64,000 nt of DNA, taken from contig NZ_KK073874.1 in NCBI RefSeq assembly GCF_000585375.1, forward strand, positions 8,219,913 through 8,283,912. Direction: 5' to 3'. Both the position numbers and the translations under genes were made by a program. Source of the DNA: Cryptosporangium arvum DSM 44712. Its GTDB lineage: Bacteria > Actinomycetota > Actinomycetes > Mycobacteriales > Cryptosporangiaceae. Every line of letters starts with the position of its first letter. Positions within the stretch are counted from its first letter, which is position 1. The notes below the pieces were generated by a model, which worked only from the letters and a program-made list of their open reading frames with translations, was not told where the DNA came from and did no database searches. Shown here one piece after another: positions 15,151-23,742 of the stretch.

Positions 15151-15731
15151 TGCGTCGCTCCGTGCTTGCTCTCGACCGCGTGATGGCCGCTCTGCTCGGG
15201 CTCATCCTCTTCGTCGCCGGAGTCGGCGCTGCCGCCTGGTACCAGGGCGGACTGCGTCGGTGGTGGCCGAGTTCCCCGGGGACCCTGTCGTCGGCCGGCG
15301 TCGACGACGTCCTCGATTCGGGGTGGTGGCCGTGGGTCGCCGCGGGCGCCGGCGCCCTCGCCGTTCTGCTCGGCCTGTGGTGGCTGCTGGCGCACCTGCC
15401 GCGGCGTGGCCCTGGCCTCCTCGTGCTTCCGGGCTCCGGCCGGCCCGGGCGCCTGCTCATCGATCCCAGCGGTCCGGCCGAAGCCGCCGCCGAGGTCCTC
15501 GCCGACGCTCCGGGGATTCGCGCGACGCACAGCAAGGTGCGCCGCGACCGCGGAGAGCTCGTCGTCACCCTCACCGGGACGATCGACCCGCGGGCCGACC
15601 TGACCGAGGTCGTCGCCGCCACCGATGCCGTCGCCACCCAGCTCCGGACGGTCCTCGGACGTGACGACGCCCGGGCCCGCATCCAGCTCTCCGTCGCCCG
15701 CCGCGCCCGCCGCCCGGCCCGCGTGCACTGA
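15150..15731 (+). CDS. amaP: AmaP-like alkaline shock membrane anchor
   Basis: A 193-residue protein with two transmembrane helices (about residues 10-32 and 58-82, the second ending in LWWLLAHLPRRGPG), then a soluble domain with the AmaP pattern (RLLIDPSGPAEAAAEVLADA, ELVVTLTGTIDPRADLTEVV) and an Arg-rich tail. It starts on the ATG overlapping the previous TGA. In Firmicutes, AmaP recruits Asp23 to the membrane; the same arrangement is inferred here. A 31-base tandem duplication begins inside its last codons. Confidence 0.8.
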   Translation: MRRSVLALDRVMAALLGLILFVAGVGAAAWYQGGLRRWWPSSPGTLSSAGVDDVLDSGWWPWVAAGAGALAVLLGLWWLLAHLPRRGPGLLVLPGSGRPGRLLIDPSGPAEAAAEVLADAPGIRATHSKVRRDRGELVVTLTGTIDPRADLTEVVAATDAVATQLRTVLGRDDARARIQLSVARRARRPARVH

Positions 15732-15775
15732 CCCGCCTCGACCCCCGGCCCGCGTGCACAGACGCGGCTCAACCG
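15714..15775. repeat. 31-bp imperfect tandem repeat across convergent gene ends
   Basis: Two adjacent 31-base units (15714-15744 and 15745-15775) match at 26 of 31 positions, both beginning CCGGCCCGCGTGCAC. The first unit holds the amaP stop codon; the second runs into the 3' end of the convergent hydrolase gene. It looks like a replication-slippage duplication. Nothing else is seen in the gap. Confidence 0.7.
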
Positions 15776-16674
15776 CCGGCCCGGATCGACAGCCGGCGCC
15801 AGTGTCGCTCGTCGTAGCGGTAGCGCTCGGTGGTGCGCAGGAACGTGTGGATCGCCGGGAGAAGCTGGCCGGGCGCGGTCTCGTGCGGATAGTGCCCGGC
15901 CGTCGCGATCTCCAGCGATCGCGCGTCGGGCAGCCGCTGGACGAGCGTCCGGTGGTGGTGCGTCGGGATCGTGCGGTCGCGGCCGCCCCAGGCGACCAGG
16001 ACCGGAAGCTCGGCGAGAAGACCGAGCTGACGGCTCGCGCTGACCGTCTGACCTCGCCAGTCGATGACCGAGCGCGCCGTGCGCAGGAACGCTTGACGGT
16101 GACCGGCCCGGGCCATCCCGCGGACGTCCTCGGCCACCGCGCGAGCGTCCTGGCGAGCGATCATGCCCGGCACGACGGAGATAACGGGCAGGACCCGGCG
16201 GGTCACGCCGGCCGGGATCCGGCCGAGGCCGGCCACCACGGCCGCGGCGCCGGGCAGCGTCGCGGCGCGCAGCATCGGTGTCACCTCGGCCCCCAGACCT
16301 CCGCTGCTGATCAGCACGAGCCGGTCGACGCGCTCGGGGAACTGGTAGGCGAACTGCAGCGCGACGCCGCCCCCGAGGCTGTGCCCGACGAGCGTGGCCC
16401 GGGAGTACCCCAGCGCGACGAGCAGGTCACGCAGCGCGGACGCGTGGGCGCCGAGGGAGTAGTCACCGGCGGGCGGATCGGACTGCCCGTGGCCGGGGAG
16501 ATCGACGGCGATCACGGTGTGAGTGGCCGCCAGCGAGTCGATCAGGTGGCGCCAGGTTCGCCGGGTTCCCCCCAGCCCGTGGACCAGCAGCACCGGTTCG
16601 CCTATTCCGGCTGTGGTGTACGCGAGGGTGCCGGCGGGCGTCGCGATGCGACCGTCCGCGCGGTCGCCGGGCAT
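15769..16674 (-). CDS. Alpha/beta-hydrolase
   Basis: A protein of about 301 residues with the canonical fold: VLLVHGLGGTRRTWRHLID (oxyanion loop HG-GG), VDLPGHGQSDPP, the nucleophile elbow GHSLGGG (Ser), a lid region rich in Arg/Val, then VAWGGRDRTIP (catalytic Asp) and AGHYPHETAPGQ (catalytic His). It is typical of esterase, lipase or C-C hydrolase relatives; substrate unknown. The ATG at 16674 is used, but GTG 16689 with GAGAG about 7 bases upstream is an equally good start. It is convergent with amaP and divergent from the small membrane protein at 16848. Confidence 0.88.
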   Translation of the reverse strand: MPGDRADGRIATPAGTLAYTTAGIGEPVLLVHGLGGTRRTWRHLIDSLAATHTVIAVDLPGHGQSDPPAGDYSLGAHASALRDLLVALGYSRATLVGHSLGGGVALQFAYQFPERVDRLVLISSGGLGAEVTPMLRAATLPGAAAVVAGLGRIPAGVTRRVLPVISVVPGMIARQDARAVAEDVRGMARAGHRQAFLRTARSVIDWRGQTVSASRQLGLLAELPVLVAWGGRDRTIPTHHHRTLVQRLPDARSLEIATAGHYPHETAPGQLLPAIHTFLRTTERYRYDERHWRRLSIRAGG

Positions 16675-16847
16675 CGTAGAAATGATCACTGAGGAACTCT
16701 CTAGGTGGTTTCGCAGTTCCGAATGATTTCGGGCCGGGCGAGAAGATGAAAATGATTTGATCCACAGAGGATTGGCGGGATTACCGCCGGGCATCTCGCG
16801 GTGGCACGAGAAAACAATTCGTTTTCGTATTTCTTACTTGGAGTGCA

Positions 16848-17147
16848 ATGACTACCGCTAACCCCACCGGTTCCTACGCGGCCGACACCGCTGTCGACCG
16901 GACCCCGCACACGCGGCGTCTGAGTACCGAGACGAAGGCCTCGTTCAAGACCAGCGAACTCGTCGCCTATGTGGTCGCCGTCCTCGGCGTGCTGATCGCT
17001 TCGCAGGTCGTCGGCAGCGACGACGGGCACAGCGACTCCTTCCGCGCCGACCGCGCCTGGCTGTTCATCGTCATCCTGACCGTCGGTTACATGGTCAGCC
17101 GCGGGCTGGCCAAGTCCGGCAGTCGCGACCCCTACGACGCCAAGTAA
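16848..17147 (+). CDS. Small two-helix membrane protein, conserved in actinomycetes
   Basis: A 99-residue protein. The N-terminal 35 residues are polar and Thr-rich, then come two transmembrane helices (TSELVAYVVAVLGVLIASQV and AWLFIVILTVGYMVSRGLAK) separated by an acidic, His-containing loop (GSDDGHSDSFRADR). The C-terminus is charged. Start ATG follows TTGGAG. A short perfect repeat GAAAAC-N5-GTTTTC lies at 16810-16826 just upstream. It is located next to a SigF/B-type sigma gene across a shared terminator. Function unknown; stress association is only contextual. Confidence 0.75.
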   Translation: MTTANPTGSYAADTAVDRTPHTRRLSTETKASFKTSELVAYVVAVLGVLIASQVVGSDDGHSDSFRADRAWLFIVILTVGYMVSRGLAKSGSRDPYDAK

Positions 17148-17165
17148 TTCCGGCGTCCTCCCGGA

Positions 17166-17199
17166 ACTCGGCCCGACGGTTTTCACCGTCGAGCCGAGT
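17166..17199. terminator. Bidirectional terminator hairpin
   Basis: Arms ACTCGGC..GACGGT and ACCGTC..GCCGAGT form a stem of about 14 pairs with one mismatch and a TTTC loop. It sits between the convergent small membrane protein gene (ends 17147) and the sigma gene (ends 17206). Confidence 0.8.
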
Positions 17200-17205
17200 G
17201 CATGG

Positions 17206-18027
17206 TCAGGTCCGTTCGAGCAGGCCGGTGCGCAGATCGGCGATCGTCCGGGTCAGCAGACGGGAAACGTGCATCTGCGATACGCCGATTTCCTCGGCTA
17301 TCTGCGTCTGGGTCATGTCGTCGACGAATCGCAAGCCAAGAATTCGTCGCTCGCGGTCCGGCAACTGCGCCATCAGCGGTATCAACGACTGATGATTGTC
17401 GACGACGGCGAACCCGTACTCCTCGACGCCGATCATTTCTCCGACGGACACGCTGTCGGGGTCGGTTCCGACGGGCCGGTCGAGCGACGCGGCCACATAG
17501 GAGTTGCCCGCCGCCATGCCGTCGACGACGTCCTGCCTGGAGACGCGCAGGTACCCGGCAAGATCGCCCGAGGTCGGGAAACGGCTGTTGCGCTGGGAGA
17601 GTTCGACGGTCGCGGCGTTGATCGCCATCGACATCTCCTGCAGGCGGCGCGGCACCCGGACCGACCACCCCTGGTCCCGGAAGTGGCGCCGGATCTCGCC
17701 CGTGACCGTCGGAACCGCGAACCAGAGAAATTCCGTTCCGCGGGCCGGGTCGAACCGATCGAGGGCCTTCACCAACCCCAGCGACGCCACCTGCAGGAGA
17801 TCGTCGGACTCCGCGCCACGCCGATCGAATCGGCGTGCGATGTGACGGGCCAACGGCAGATGGATCACGATCAGGCGTTCCCGAACGAGCAGCCGTTCCG
17901 CCGAGCCGTGCGGAAGCGCGGCACAGTGAAGGAACAGCGGCTCGACGCTGGAGTAGGTTCCGTAGTCGTAGCGGTCGATCGGCTCGATCGGCGCCCTCCG
18001 GCGCGCGATGTCAGCGTCCAGGCTCAT
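17206..18027 (-). CDS. SigB/SigF/SigG-subfamily sigma factor
   Basis: A 273-residue group 3 sigma-70 factor. Region 2 (about 45-115): LVRERLIVIHLPLARHIARR, RGAESDDLLQVASLGLVKAL and GTEFLWFAVPTVTGEIRRHF. Region 3 (about 120-185): VRVPRRLQEMSMAINAATVE. Region 4 (about 215-265): LPDRERRILGLRFVDDMTQT and EIGVSQMHVSRLLTRTIADL. ATG 18027 is set by GAGGAG 7 bases upstream. SigB/SigF members are usually controlled by an anti-sigma kinase (RsbW) and STAS antagonist; a STAS gene follows upstream at 18209, but no intact kinase gene is present in the window. Confidence 0.92.
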   Translation of the reverse strand: MSLDADIARRRAPIEPIDRYDYGTYSSVEPLFLHCAALPHGSAERLLVRERLIVIHLPLARHIARRFDRRGAESDDLLQVASLGLVKALDRFDPARGTEFLWFAVPTVTGEIRRHFRDQGWSVRVPRRLQEMSMAINAATVELSQRNSRFPTSGDLAGYLRVSRQDVVDGMAAGNSYVAASLDRPVGTDPDSVSVGEMIGVEEYGFAVVDNHQSLIPLMAQLPDRERRILGLRFVDDMTQTQIAEEIGVSQMHVSRLLTRTIADLRTGLLERT

Positions 18028-18208
18028 GGGTGACTCCTCGGCGCAGCCACACCTCACCCGGCAGACCGGCGGCGTGACACGAAGACAGGACACGGCCGCG
18101 GGGTCTGGACGACCACTACCGGTAACTCCCGGCGGAGACAACTACACCTGCCGTACCCGCACCACCGGTGCGACAACCATCCCGCCCGACGACGATCGTG
18201 ACCGCTGT

Positions 18209-18574
18209 TCAGGTGGAGAGAAGGACCGAGCGGGGCACCGACCGCCGCAGGGCGCCGGTTCGGAGGACGAGGTCGGCACTGGGCGAGGATCGCCAGACGA
18301 CCAGTTCGCCGTCGGCGGGCATCGCGTGGGAGAGGCGGCCGAAGAAGTTCAGCAGGGCCGAGCCGGCGAACGTCACCCCCGCGAGGTCGATCAGGACACC
18401 CGGCGGTGTATCGGCGGCCAACCAGTCGACGGCCTCGGACAGCAGGCCCGCTACGGCCGTGTCGACCTCACCGACCAGACTCACCCGTGCTCGACGGGTC
18501 CGGCCGGGAGGACGCCATGCGGAGACCGTGAGGCCCGCATCGGATCCCTGAAAATTGTTGCCGCGCGCGAGCAT
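18209..18574 (-). CDS. STAS-domain anti-sigma-factor antagonist-like protein
   Basis: A 121-residue single STAS domain: RARVSLVGEVDTAVAGLLSE, then GVLIDLAGVTFAGSALLNFF, where the usual phospho-site loop D-S-[ST]-G is replaced by A-G-S-A (Ser near residue 73 is retained), then DGELVVWRSSPSADLVLRTG. Partner-switching antagonists are phosphorylated on this Ser by RsbW-type kinases. It lies 180 bp upstream of the sigma gene on the same strand, so it may regulate that factor. The altered loop is found in many actinomycete STAS paralogues. Confidence 0.85.
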   Translation of the reverse strand: MLARGNNFQGSDAGLTVSAWRPPGRTRRARVSLVGEVDTAVAGLLSEAVDWLAADTPPGVLIDLAGVTFAGSALLNFFGRLSHAMPADGELVVWRSSPSADLVLRTGALRRSVPRSVLLST

Positions 18575-18787
18575 CGCTTCGCCTCCGACCAGAACGAAGA
18601 ATGCCGGGGGCTGGGGCAGCGGACATCAGAGGGCCCGCGCATCTCATGCTACGGCCGATGATGCCGGGCAACCAGTAGACGAGGGCGGCGAGTACTCTCG
18701 AATTAGGACCGGTGCCTTCGGCCCTCGCTGCCCCGGCCCTCGGTGGTCGACTCGAGACACCGAGAGGACGCATCGTGCCCGACCAGA

Positions 18788-19543
18788 ATGGTCCATTTCC
18801 GAGTTCCTGTCCTGCGCTTCCGTGTGAAAAGCGTGGTTGAGCGGGAAAGCGCAATCAGAAGACTCATCGATGCTCAACCCCCGGTCGCCGGGGCGAGAGG
18901 AACCCTGCTGCGCATCTGCCGGGCCGCCACGGGCGTGCTCGCGGCATCGGGAGCCGGGGTGAGCGTGTTCACCCCGGGGGACGTCCGCGGCGTGTGCGCT
19001 GCCTCCGACCCACGGAGCGAACGCCTCGAGGAGCTGCAGTTCGTGTTGGGGGAAGGCCCGTGCATCGACGCGTTCGAGAGCCGCCGCCCGGTCCTCGTCA
19101 CCGACCTCGTCGCGTACGCGGAGGCGCGCTGGCCGATGTACACGCCCGCCGTGTACGAGCGCGGTGTGCGGGCCGTCTTCGCGTTTCCCCTCCAGATCGG
19201 CGGGGCACGACTCGGCGTCCTGGACGTCTTCCGTGATCAGGAAGGCGCCCTCTCCGCCGAGCAGCTCACCGACGCGTTGACGTTCGCCGACGTGGCGGTC
19301 GCGATGCTCCTCGACGAGCACGACGACTCCAACGGTGGTGTCGGTCAGGGCGTCATCGATGCGGTCGATTCCCGGGCGGAGCTCTTCCAGGCCCAAGGGA
19401 TGGTGATGGTGCAGATCGGCGGCACGATCAACGAAGCCATGGTCCGCCTGCGGGCATACGCCTACGCCGAGAACCGCGCGCTGAGTGAGATCGCCCGTGA
19501 CGTCGTCGCCGGGCGGCTGAGTTTCGACCAGGACGAGTCATGA
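18788..19543 (+). CDS. GAF-ANTAR RNA-binding regulator
   Basis: A GAF domain (about residues 35-170: ELQFVLGEGPCIDAFESRRP, RAVFAFPLQIGGARLGVLDV) is followed by a C-terminal ANTAR domain (about 185-245: AQGMVMVQIGGTINEAMVRL, AYAENRALSEIARDVVAGRL). ANTAR proteins bind paired RNA hairpins and act as antiterminators, with GAF sensing a small ligand or redox state. The start is uncertain: ATG 18788 has no good ribosome site, and GTG codons at 18824 and 18833 are alternatives. A second GAF-ANTAR gene follows 37 bp downstream, so the two are probably co-transcribed. Confidence 0.82.
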   Translation: MVHFRVPVLRFRVKSVVERESAIRRLIDAQPPVAGARGTLLRICRAATGVLAASGAGVSVFTPGDVRGVCAASDPRSERLEELQFVLGEGPCIDAFESRRPVLVTDLVAYAEARWPMYTPAVYERGVRAVFAFPLQIGGARLGVLDVFRDQEGALSAEQLTDALTFADVAVAMLLDEHDDSNGGVGQGVIDAVDSRAELFQAQGMVMVQIGGTINEAMVRLRAYAYAENRALSEIARDVVAGRLSFDQDES

Positions 19544-19580
19544 CCCATGAAATTCCACCCCCAGAAGCCGGGAGGCAGAC

Positions 19581-20306
19581 ATGACGACCGTTTCCGCCGA
19601 GCGGTTGGCGTCGGTTTTCGTCGAGGTCGCCGACACCCTGGTCGAACAATTCGACCTGCTCGAATTCCTGCACATGCTCACCGACCGCACCGCCGACCTC
19701 GTCAGCGCGGCCGCGGTCGGAATCGTCCTGGCCGACAAAGACGGCCGGCTGGAATTCATGGCTGGCTCCGACGAGAACGTCAAACTCCTCGAACTCTTCC
19801 AGCTGCAGACCCAGGAAGGCCCCTGCCAGGAGGCCTACCGCCTGGGAAAACCAGTGGTCAACGTCGACCTGAGCCAGGCGACCCCCCGATGGCCGCGGTT
19901 CGCACCCCAGGCCGCCGCCCTCGGATTCCGGTCCGTCCACGCCTTCCCGCTACGGCTACGTAACCACACCATCGGAGCGCTGAACGTCTTCGGCGGCGCC
20001 CTCGGCGGCCACTTCGACGCCAACGATGTCCCGGTCGTACAAGCACTCGCCGACGTCGCCGCCATCTCACTGCTGCAAGAGCGAGCGATCCACCGCGGCG
20101 AAGTGCTCACCGAACAACTCCAGGGCGCACTCAACACACGCATCGTCATCGAACAAGCCAAAGGCGCGATCGCCCAGATCCACCAGATCAGCGTCGACGA
20201 AGCGTTCATCCGGCTCCGCGCCTACGCCCGCAACAACAGCAAACGCCTCACCGACGTCGCCCACGCGGTGATCGCCGACCCCAGCAGCGTGCCCGGCCTG
20301 ATCTGA
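19581..20306 (+). CDS. GAF-ANTAR RNA-binding regulator (second copy)
   Basis: A 241-residue protein: GAF domain (about 10-165: LTDRTADLVSAAAVGIVLAD, LQTQEGPCQEAYRLGKPVVN, HAFPLRLRNHTIGALNVFGG) and ANTAR domain (about 175-235: VIEQAKGAIAQIHQISVDEA, LRAYARNNSKRLTDVAHAVI). ATG 19581 has GGGAGG 6 bases upstream. It is a diverged paralogue of the preceding gene. The hairpin at 20359-20387, in the leader of the following transaldolase gene, is a natural place to look for an ANTAR target, although its loop does not fit the known A1/G4 hexaloop rule. Confidence 0.88.
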   Translation: MTTVSAERLASVFVEVADTLVEQFDLLEFLHMLTDRTADLVSAAAVGIVLADKDGRLEFMAGSDENVKLLELFQLQTQEGPCQEAYRLGKPVVNVDLSQATPRWPRFAPQAAALGFRSVHAFPLRLRNHTIGALNVFGGALGGHFDANDVPVVQALADVAAISLLQERAIHRGEVLTEQLQGALNTRIVIEQAKGAIAQIHQISVDEAFIRLRAYARNNSKRLTDVAHAVIADPSSVPGLI

Positions 20307-20358
20307 GCAGACGGCGGACCGGCCCGGGGTTTACGGAGCTCGGCGGGGGGCAGACGAG

Positions 20359-20387
20359 GGAGCCGCACCAGCTCGTGCTGCGGCTCC
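20359..20387 (+). terminator. Hairpin between GAF-ANTAR and transaldolase genes
   Basis: GGAGCCGCA and TGCGGCTCC pair over 9 bp around an 11-base loop; an inner GCAC/GTGC pairing is an alternative. It lies 53 bases after the ANTAR stop and 27 before the transaldolase ATG. It can terminate the upstream message or act as a leader attenuator for tal-tkt. Confidence 0.5.
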
Positions 20388-20413
20388 ATCACAATTGAAA
20401 ACACCGGAGAGTC

Positions 20414-21517
20414 ATGCCCACCTCGTTGCAATCCCTGGCTGACAGCGGGCAGAGTCCCTGGGTCGACTACCTGTCGCGTGTTTTCGTCCACGATGGTGAC
20501 CTCGCCGGCCTGGTCGCCGACGGCGTCGCGGGTGTGACGTCGAACCCCACCATCTTCCAGGCCGCGATCGCCGACGGCGACGCCTACGACCAGCAGATGC
20601 GTGAGGTCCTGAGGTCCGAGGTCGACCCGAAGCAGGTTTTCCTCGCCCTCGCGATTCAGGACATCCGCGCCGCCTGTGACCTTCTCCGGCCGGTCTACGA
20701 CCGGGGCGACTCCTCCCGGGACGGCTGGGTGTCGTTCGAAGTCGACCCGCACCTGGCCCACGAAGCCCAGGCCACCGTCGACGAGGCCGTCTCCCTGCAT
20801 CGGCGCATCGACCGACCGAACTTGTTCATCAAGGTCCCGGGCACCGAAGCCGGTCTCGTCGCGGTCGAGGAGACGATCGCCCGCGGCATCCCGGTCAACG
20901 TCACGCTGCTGTTCTCCCTGGAGCGTCACCGCGCGGCGGCCCAGGCCTACCTGCGCGGCCTGCGGCGCCTCCGCGACACCGGCGGTGACCTGCGGTCGGT
21001 GGCATCCGTCGCCTCGTTCTTCGTCTCGCGCGTCGACGCCGAAGCCGATCGTCGGCTCGAGGAGAAGGGTGGCCCGGCCGAGCTGAAGGGCACGCTGGGG
21101 ATCGCCAACGCCAAGCTGGCCTACGAGGCCTACGAGGAGATCTTCACCGGCGACGAATGGGCCGGGCTGGTCGCGATCGGCGCCTCACCGCAGCGTTGCC
21201 TGTGGGCCTCGACGTCGATGAAGAACCCGGACCGCCGCGACGTGACCTACGTCGAGCAGCTGATCGGGCCGAACACGGTCACGACGATGCCCCGCCCGAC
21301 GCTCGAGGCGTTCGTCGACCACGGGTTGGTCGCCGGCACGCTGACCACCGACGTCGAGGGCGCCCGCCGCACGTTCGCGCGGTTCGCCGCGGCCGGAGTC
21401 GACTACGACGACGTCGTCGCCGAGCTCGAACGCCAGGGCGTCGCCGCGTTCGTCGACTCCTTCCAGCAGCTCTTCGACGGCATCGCCGACAAGCGTTCCG
21501 CGCTCGTCGGAACCTGA
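20414..21517 (+). CDS. tal: Transaldolase
   Basis: A 367-residue class I aldolase of the non-oxidative pentose phosphate pathway (sedoheptulose-7-P + glyceraldehyde-3-P to erythrose-4-P + fructose-6-P). The VTSNPTIF signature is at 41-48. The Schiff-base lysine is Lys140 in NLFIKVPGT. NVTLLFSLERH and RCLWASTSMKNP form the sugar-phosphate pocket. Length matches actinobacterial Tal. ATG has GGAGAG just upstream. It is followed 29 bp later by tkt and then terC. Canonical actinobacterial pentose phosphate operons also carry zwf-opcA-pgl here; they are absent, so this is a separate tal-tkt pair. Confidence 0.95.
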   Translation: MPTSLQSLADSGQSPWVDYLSRVFVHDGDLAGLVADGVAGVTSNPTIFQAAIADGDAYDQQMREVLRSEVDPKQVFLALAIQDIRAACDLLRPVYDRGDSSRDGWVSFEVDPHLAHEAQATVDEAVSLHRRIDRPNLFIKVPGTEAGLVAVEETIARGIPVNVTLLFSLERHRAAAQAYLRGLRRLRDTGGDLRSVASVASFFVSRVDAEADRRLEEKGGPAELKGTLGIANAKLAYEAYEEIFTGDEWAGLVAIGASPQRCLWASTSMKNPDRRDVTYVEQLIGPNTVTTMPRPTLEAFVDHGLVAGTLTTDVEGARRTFARFAAAGVDYDDVVAELERQGVAAFVDSFQQLFDGIADKRSALVGT

Positions 21518-21546
21518 TCGACACCACCGACGGATCGGGACATCCC

Positions 21547-23742
21547 ATGACGCAGGACCTCTCCCTCGACCGGCGGGCGGCGGCACCGATCGCCGCTGTC
21601 GCGGGTTGGGACGCCGTCGACATCCGGGCCGTCGACACCGCCCGGATGCTGGCCGCGGACGCGGTGCAGAAGGTCGGCAACGGCCATCCCGGTACCGCGA
21701 TGAGCCTGGCTCCGCTGGCCTACCTGCTGTTCCAGAACGTGCTGCGGCACGATCCGAACGACGACGAGTGGCTCGGCCGGGACCGGTTCGTGCTGTCCTG
21801 CGGCCACTCCAGCCTGACCCTCTACGTCCAGCTCTACCTGGCCGGCTACGGCTTGGAACTCAGCGACCTCCAGGCCCTCCGGACGTGGAATTCCGCCACC
21901 CCTGGGCACCCGGAGTACCGGCACACCCGCGGGGTGGAGATCACCACCGGCCCGCTCGGCCAGGGTCTGGCCAGCGCGGTCGGCATGGCGCTCGCGGCCC
22001 GGCGCGAACGTGGTCTGCTCGATCCGGACACCGCACCGGGCGCGAGCCCGTTCGACCACCACGTGTACGTGGTGGCCTCCGACGGCGACCTCATGGAGGG
22101 GGTCACCGCCGAGGCGAGCTCGCTCGCCGGCCACCAGCAGCTCGGCAACCTGGTGCTGTTCTACGACTCCAACCACATCTCGATCGAAAACGACACCGAC
22201 ATCTCGTTCAGCGAGGACGTCGCCGCCCGCTACGCCGCGTACGGCTGGCACGTGCAGACCGTCGACTGGACCGGCACCGGCGAATACGTCGAGGACGTCG
22301 ACGCGCTGCTCGCCGCGGTGGAGAACGCCAAAGCCGACACCGGCCGCCCGTCGCTGATCCAGCTGCGGACGATCATCGGCTGGCCCGCGCCGACCAAGCA
22401 GAACACCGGCAAGGCCCACGGCTCCGCGTTGGGCGCCGACGAGATCGCCGCCACCAAGACCCTGCTCGGCATGGACCCCGACGCCACGTTCGCCATCGAC
22501 GACGACGTGCTGACCCGGACCCGCTCCGCCGTCGTCCGGGGCGCCCGTCTGCACGAGGAGTGGCTGCCGCGGTACGCGGACTGGCGCGACGCCAACCCCG
22601 GCCGCGCTGCTCTGCTCGACCGGCTGCAAAAGCGGCAGCTCCCCGACGGCTGGACCGCGGCGCTGCCCGCGTTCCCGCCGGACCCGAAGGGCATGGCCAC
22701 CCGCAAGGCGTCCGGCGAGATCCTCACGGCCCTCGCGCCGGTCCTCCCGGAACTCTGGGGCGGTTCCGCCGACCTCGCCGAGAGCAACAACACCACGATG
22801 AACGGCGAGCCCTCGTTCGTCCCGGCCGACCGGCAGACCCGGGACTGGAGCGGTGGCCCGTACGGGCGGACCCTGCACTTCGGTATCCGCGAACACGCCA
22901 TGGGCGCGATCCTCAACGGCATCGCGCTGCAGAGCCTGACCCGCCCCTACGGCGGCACGTTCCTGGTCTTCAGCGACTACATGCGCCCGGCGGTGCGCCT
23001 CGCGGCGCTCATGCAACTGCCCGCCACCTACATTTGGACGCACGACTCCATCGGTCTGGGCGAGGACGGCCCCACCCACCAGCCGGTCGAGCACCTGGCC
23101 GCACTGCGGGCCGTTCCCGGACTCGACGTCGTCCGGCCCGCCGACGCCAACGAGGCCGTGGCCTGCTGGCGCACCATCCTCGAACACACCGACCGGCCCG
23201 CCGGCCTGATCCTCACCCGGCAGAACCTGCCCGTCCTCGACCGTGGCCCCGGCGGCTACGCCCGGGCGTCCGGTGCGGCACGCGGCGGATACGCGCTGAC
23301 CGGGGACGCCGACCCGGCGGTCCTGCTGATCGCCACCGGTTCCGAGGTACAGATCGCTCTCGACGCCCGCGCACTGCTCGCCGCGGAGGGAATCCCCGCG
23401 CGGGTCGTCTCGATGCCGTGCCGGGAGTGGTTCGCCGAGCAGACCGAGGTCTACCGCGACGAAATCCTGCCGCCGAGCGTTCGCGCGCGGGTCAGCGTCG
23501 AGGCCGGAATCGGCCAGGGCTGGCGCGACGTCGTCGGCGACGCCGGCCGGATCGTCAGCCTCGAGCACTTCGGCGCCTCTGCCGACTACCAACGGCTCTA
23601 CCAGGAATTCGGAATCACACCCGAGGCCGTGGCCGATGCCGCCCGCGACAGCATCAGCGACGCGCTGGTCGGCCCGATCCGGCCGGGCGGCAACCAACAG
23701 ACCGCCGCACCCACCCACGGCGGTACCGGAGATCAGCGCTGA
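21547..23742 (+). CDS. tkt: Transketolase
   Basis: A 731-residue thiamine-diphosphate enzyme transferring two-carbon units in the pentose phosphate pathway. N-terminal domain: GNGHPGTAMSLAPLAYLLFQ, GPLGQGLASAVGMALAAR and the TPP-binding GDGDLMEGV...YDSNHISIEND. Middle domain: GGSADLAESN, FGIREHAMGAILNGIAL with the catalytic Glu, and HDSIGLGEDGPTHQPVEHL. The C-terminal domain ends near GITPEAVADAA. ATG 21547 is preceded by a modest GGGAC site. The stop overlaps the terC ATG (TGATG), so the two are coupled. Confidence 0.96.
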   Translation: MTQDLSLDRRAAAPIAAVAGWDAVDIRAVDTARMLAADAVQKVGNGHPGTAMSLAPLAYLLFQNVLRHDPNDDEWLGRDRFVLSCGHSSLTLYVQLYLAGYGLELSDLQALRTWNSATPGHPEYRHTRGVEITTGPLGQGLASAVGMALAARRERGLLDPDTAPGASPFDHHVYVVASDGDLMEGVTAEASSLAGHQQLGNLVLFYDSNHISIENDTDISFSEDVAARYAAYGWHVQTVDWTGTGEYVEDVDALLAAVENAKADTGRPSLIQLRTIIGWPAPTKQNTGKAHGSALGADEIAATKTLLGMDPDATFAIDDDVLTRTRSAVVRGARLHEEWLPRYADWRDANPGRAALLDRLQKRQLPDGWTAALPAFPPDPKGMATRKASGEILTALAPVLPELWGGSADLAESNNTTMNGEPSFVPADRQTRDWSGGPYGRTLHFGIREHAMGAILNGIALQSLTRPYGGTFLVFSDYMRPAVRLAALMQLPATYIWTHDSIGLGEDGPTHQPVEHLAALRAVPGLDVVRPADANEAVACWRTILEHTDRPAGLILTRQNLPVLDRGPGGYARASGAARGGYALTGDADPAVLLIATGSEVQIALDARALLAAEGIPARVVSMPCREWFAEQTEVYRDEILPPSVRARVSVEAGIGQGWRDVVGDAGRIVSLEHFGASADYQRLYQEFGITPEAVADAARDSISDALVGPIRPGGNQQTAAPTHGGTGDQR

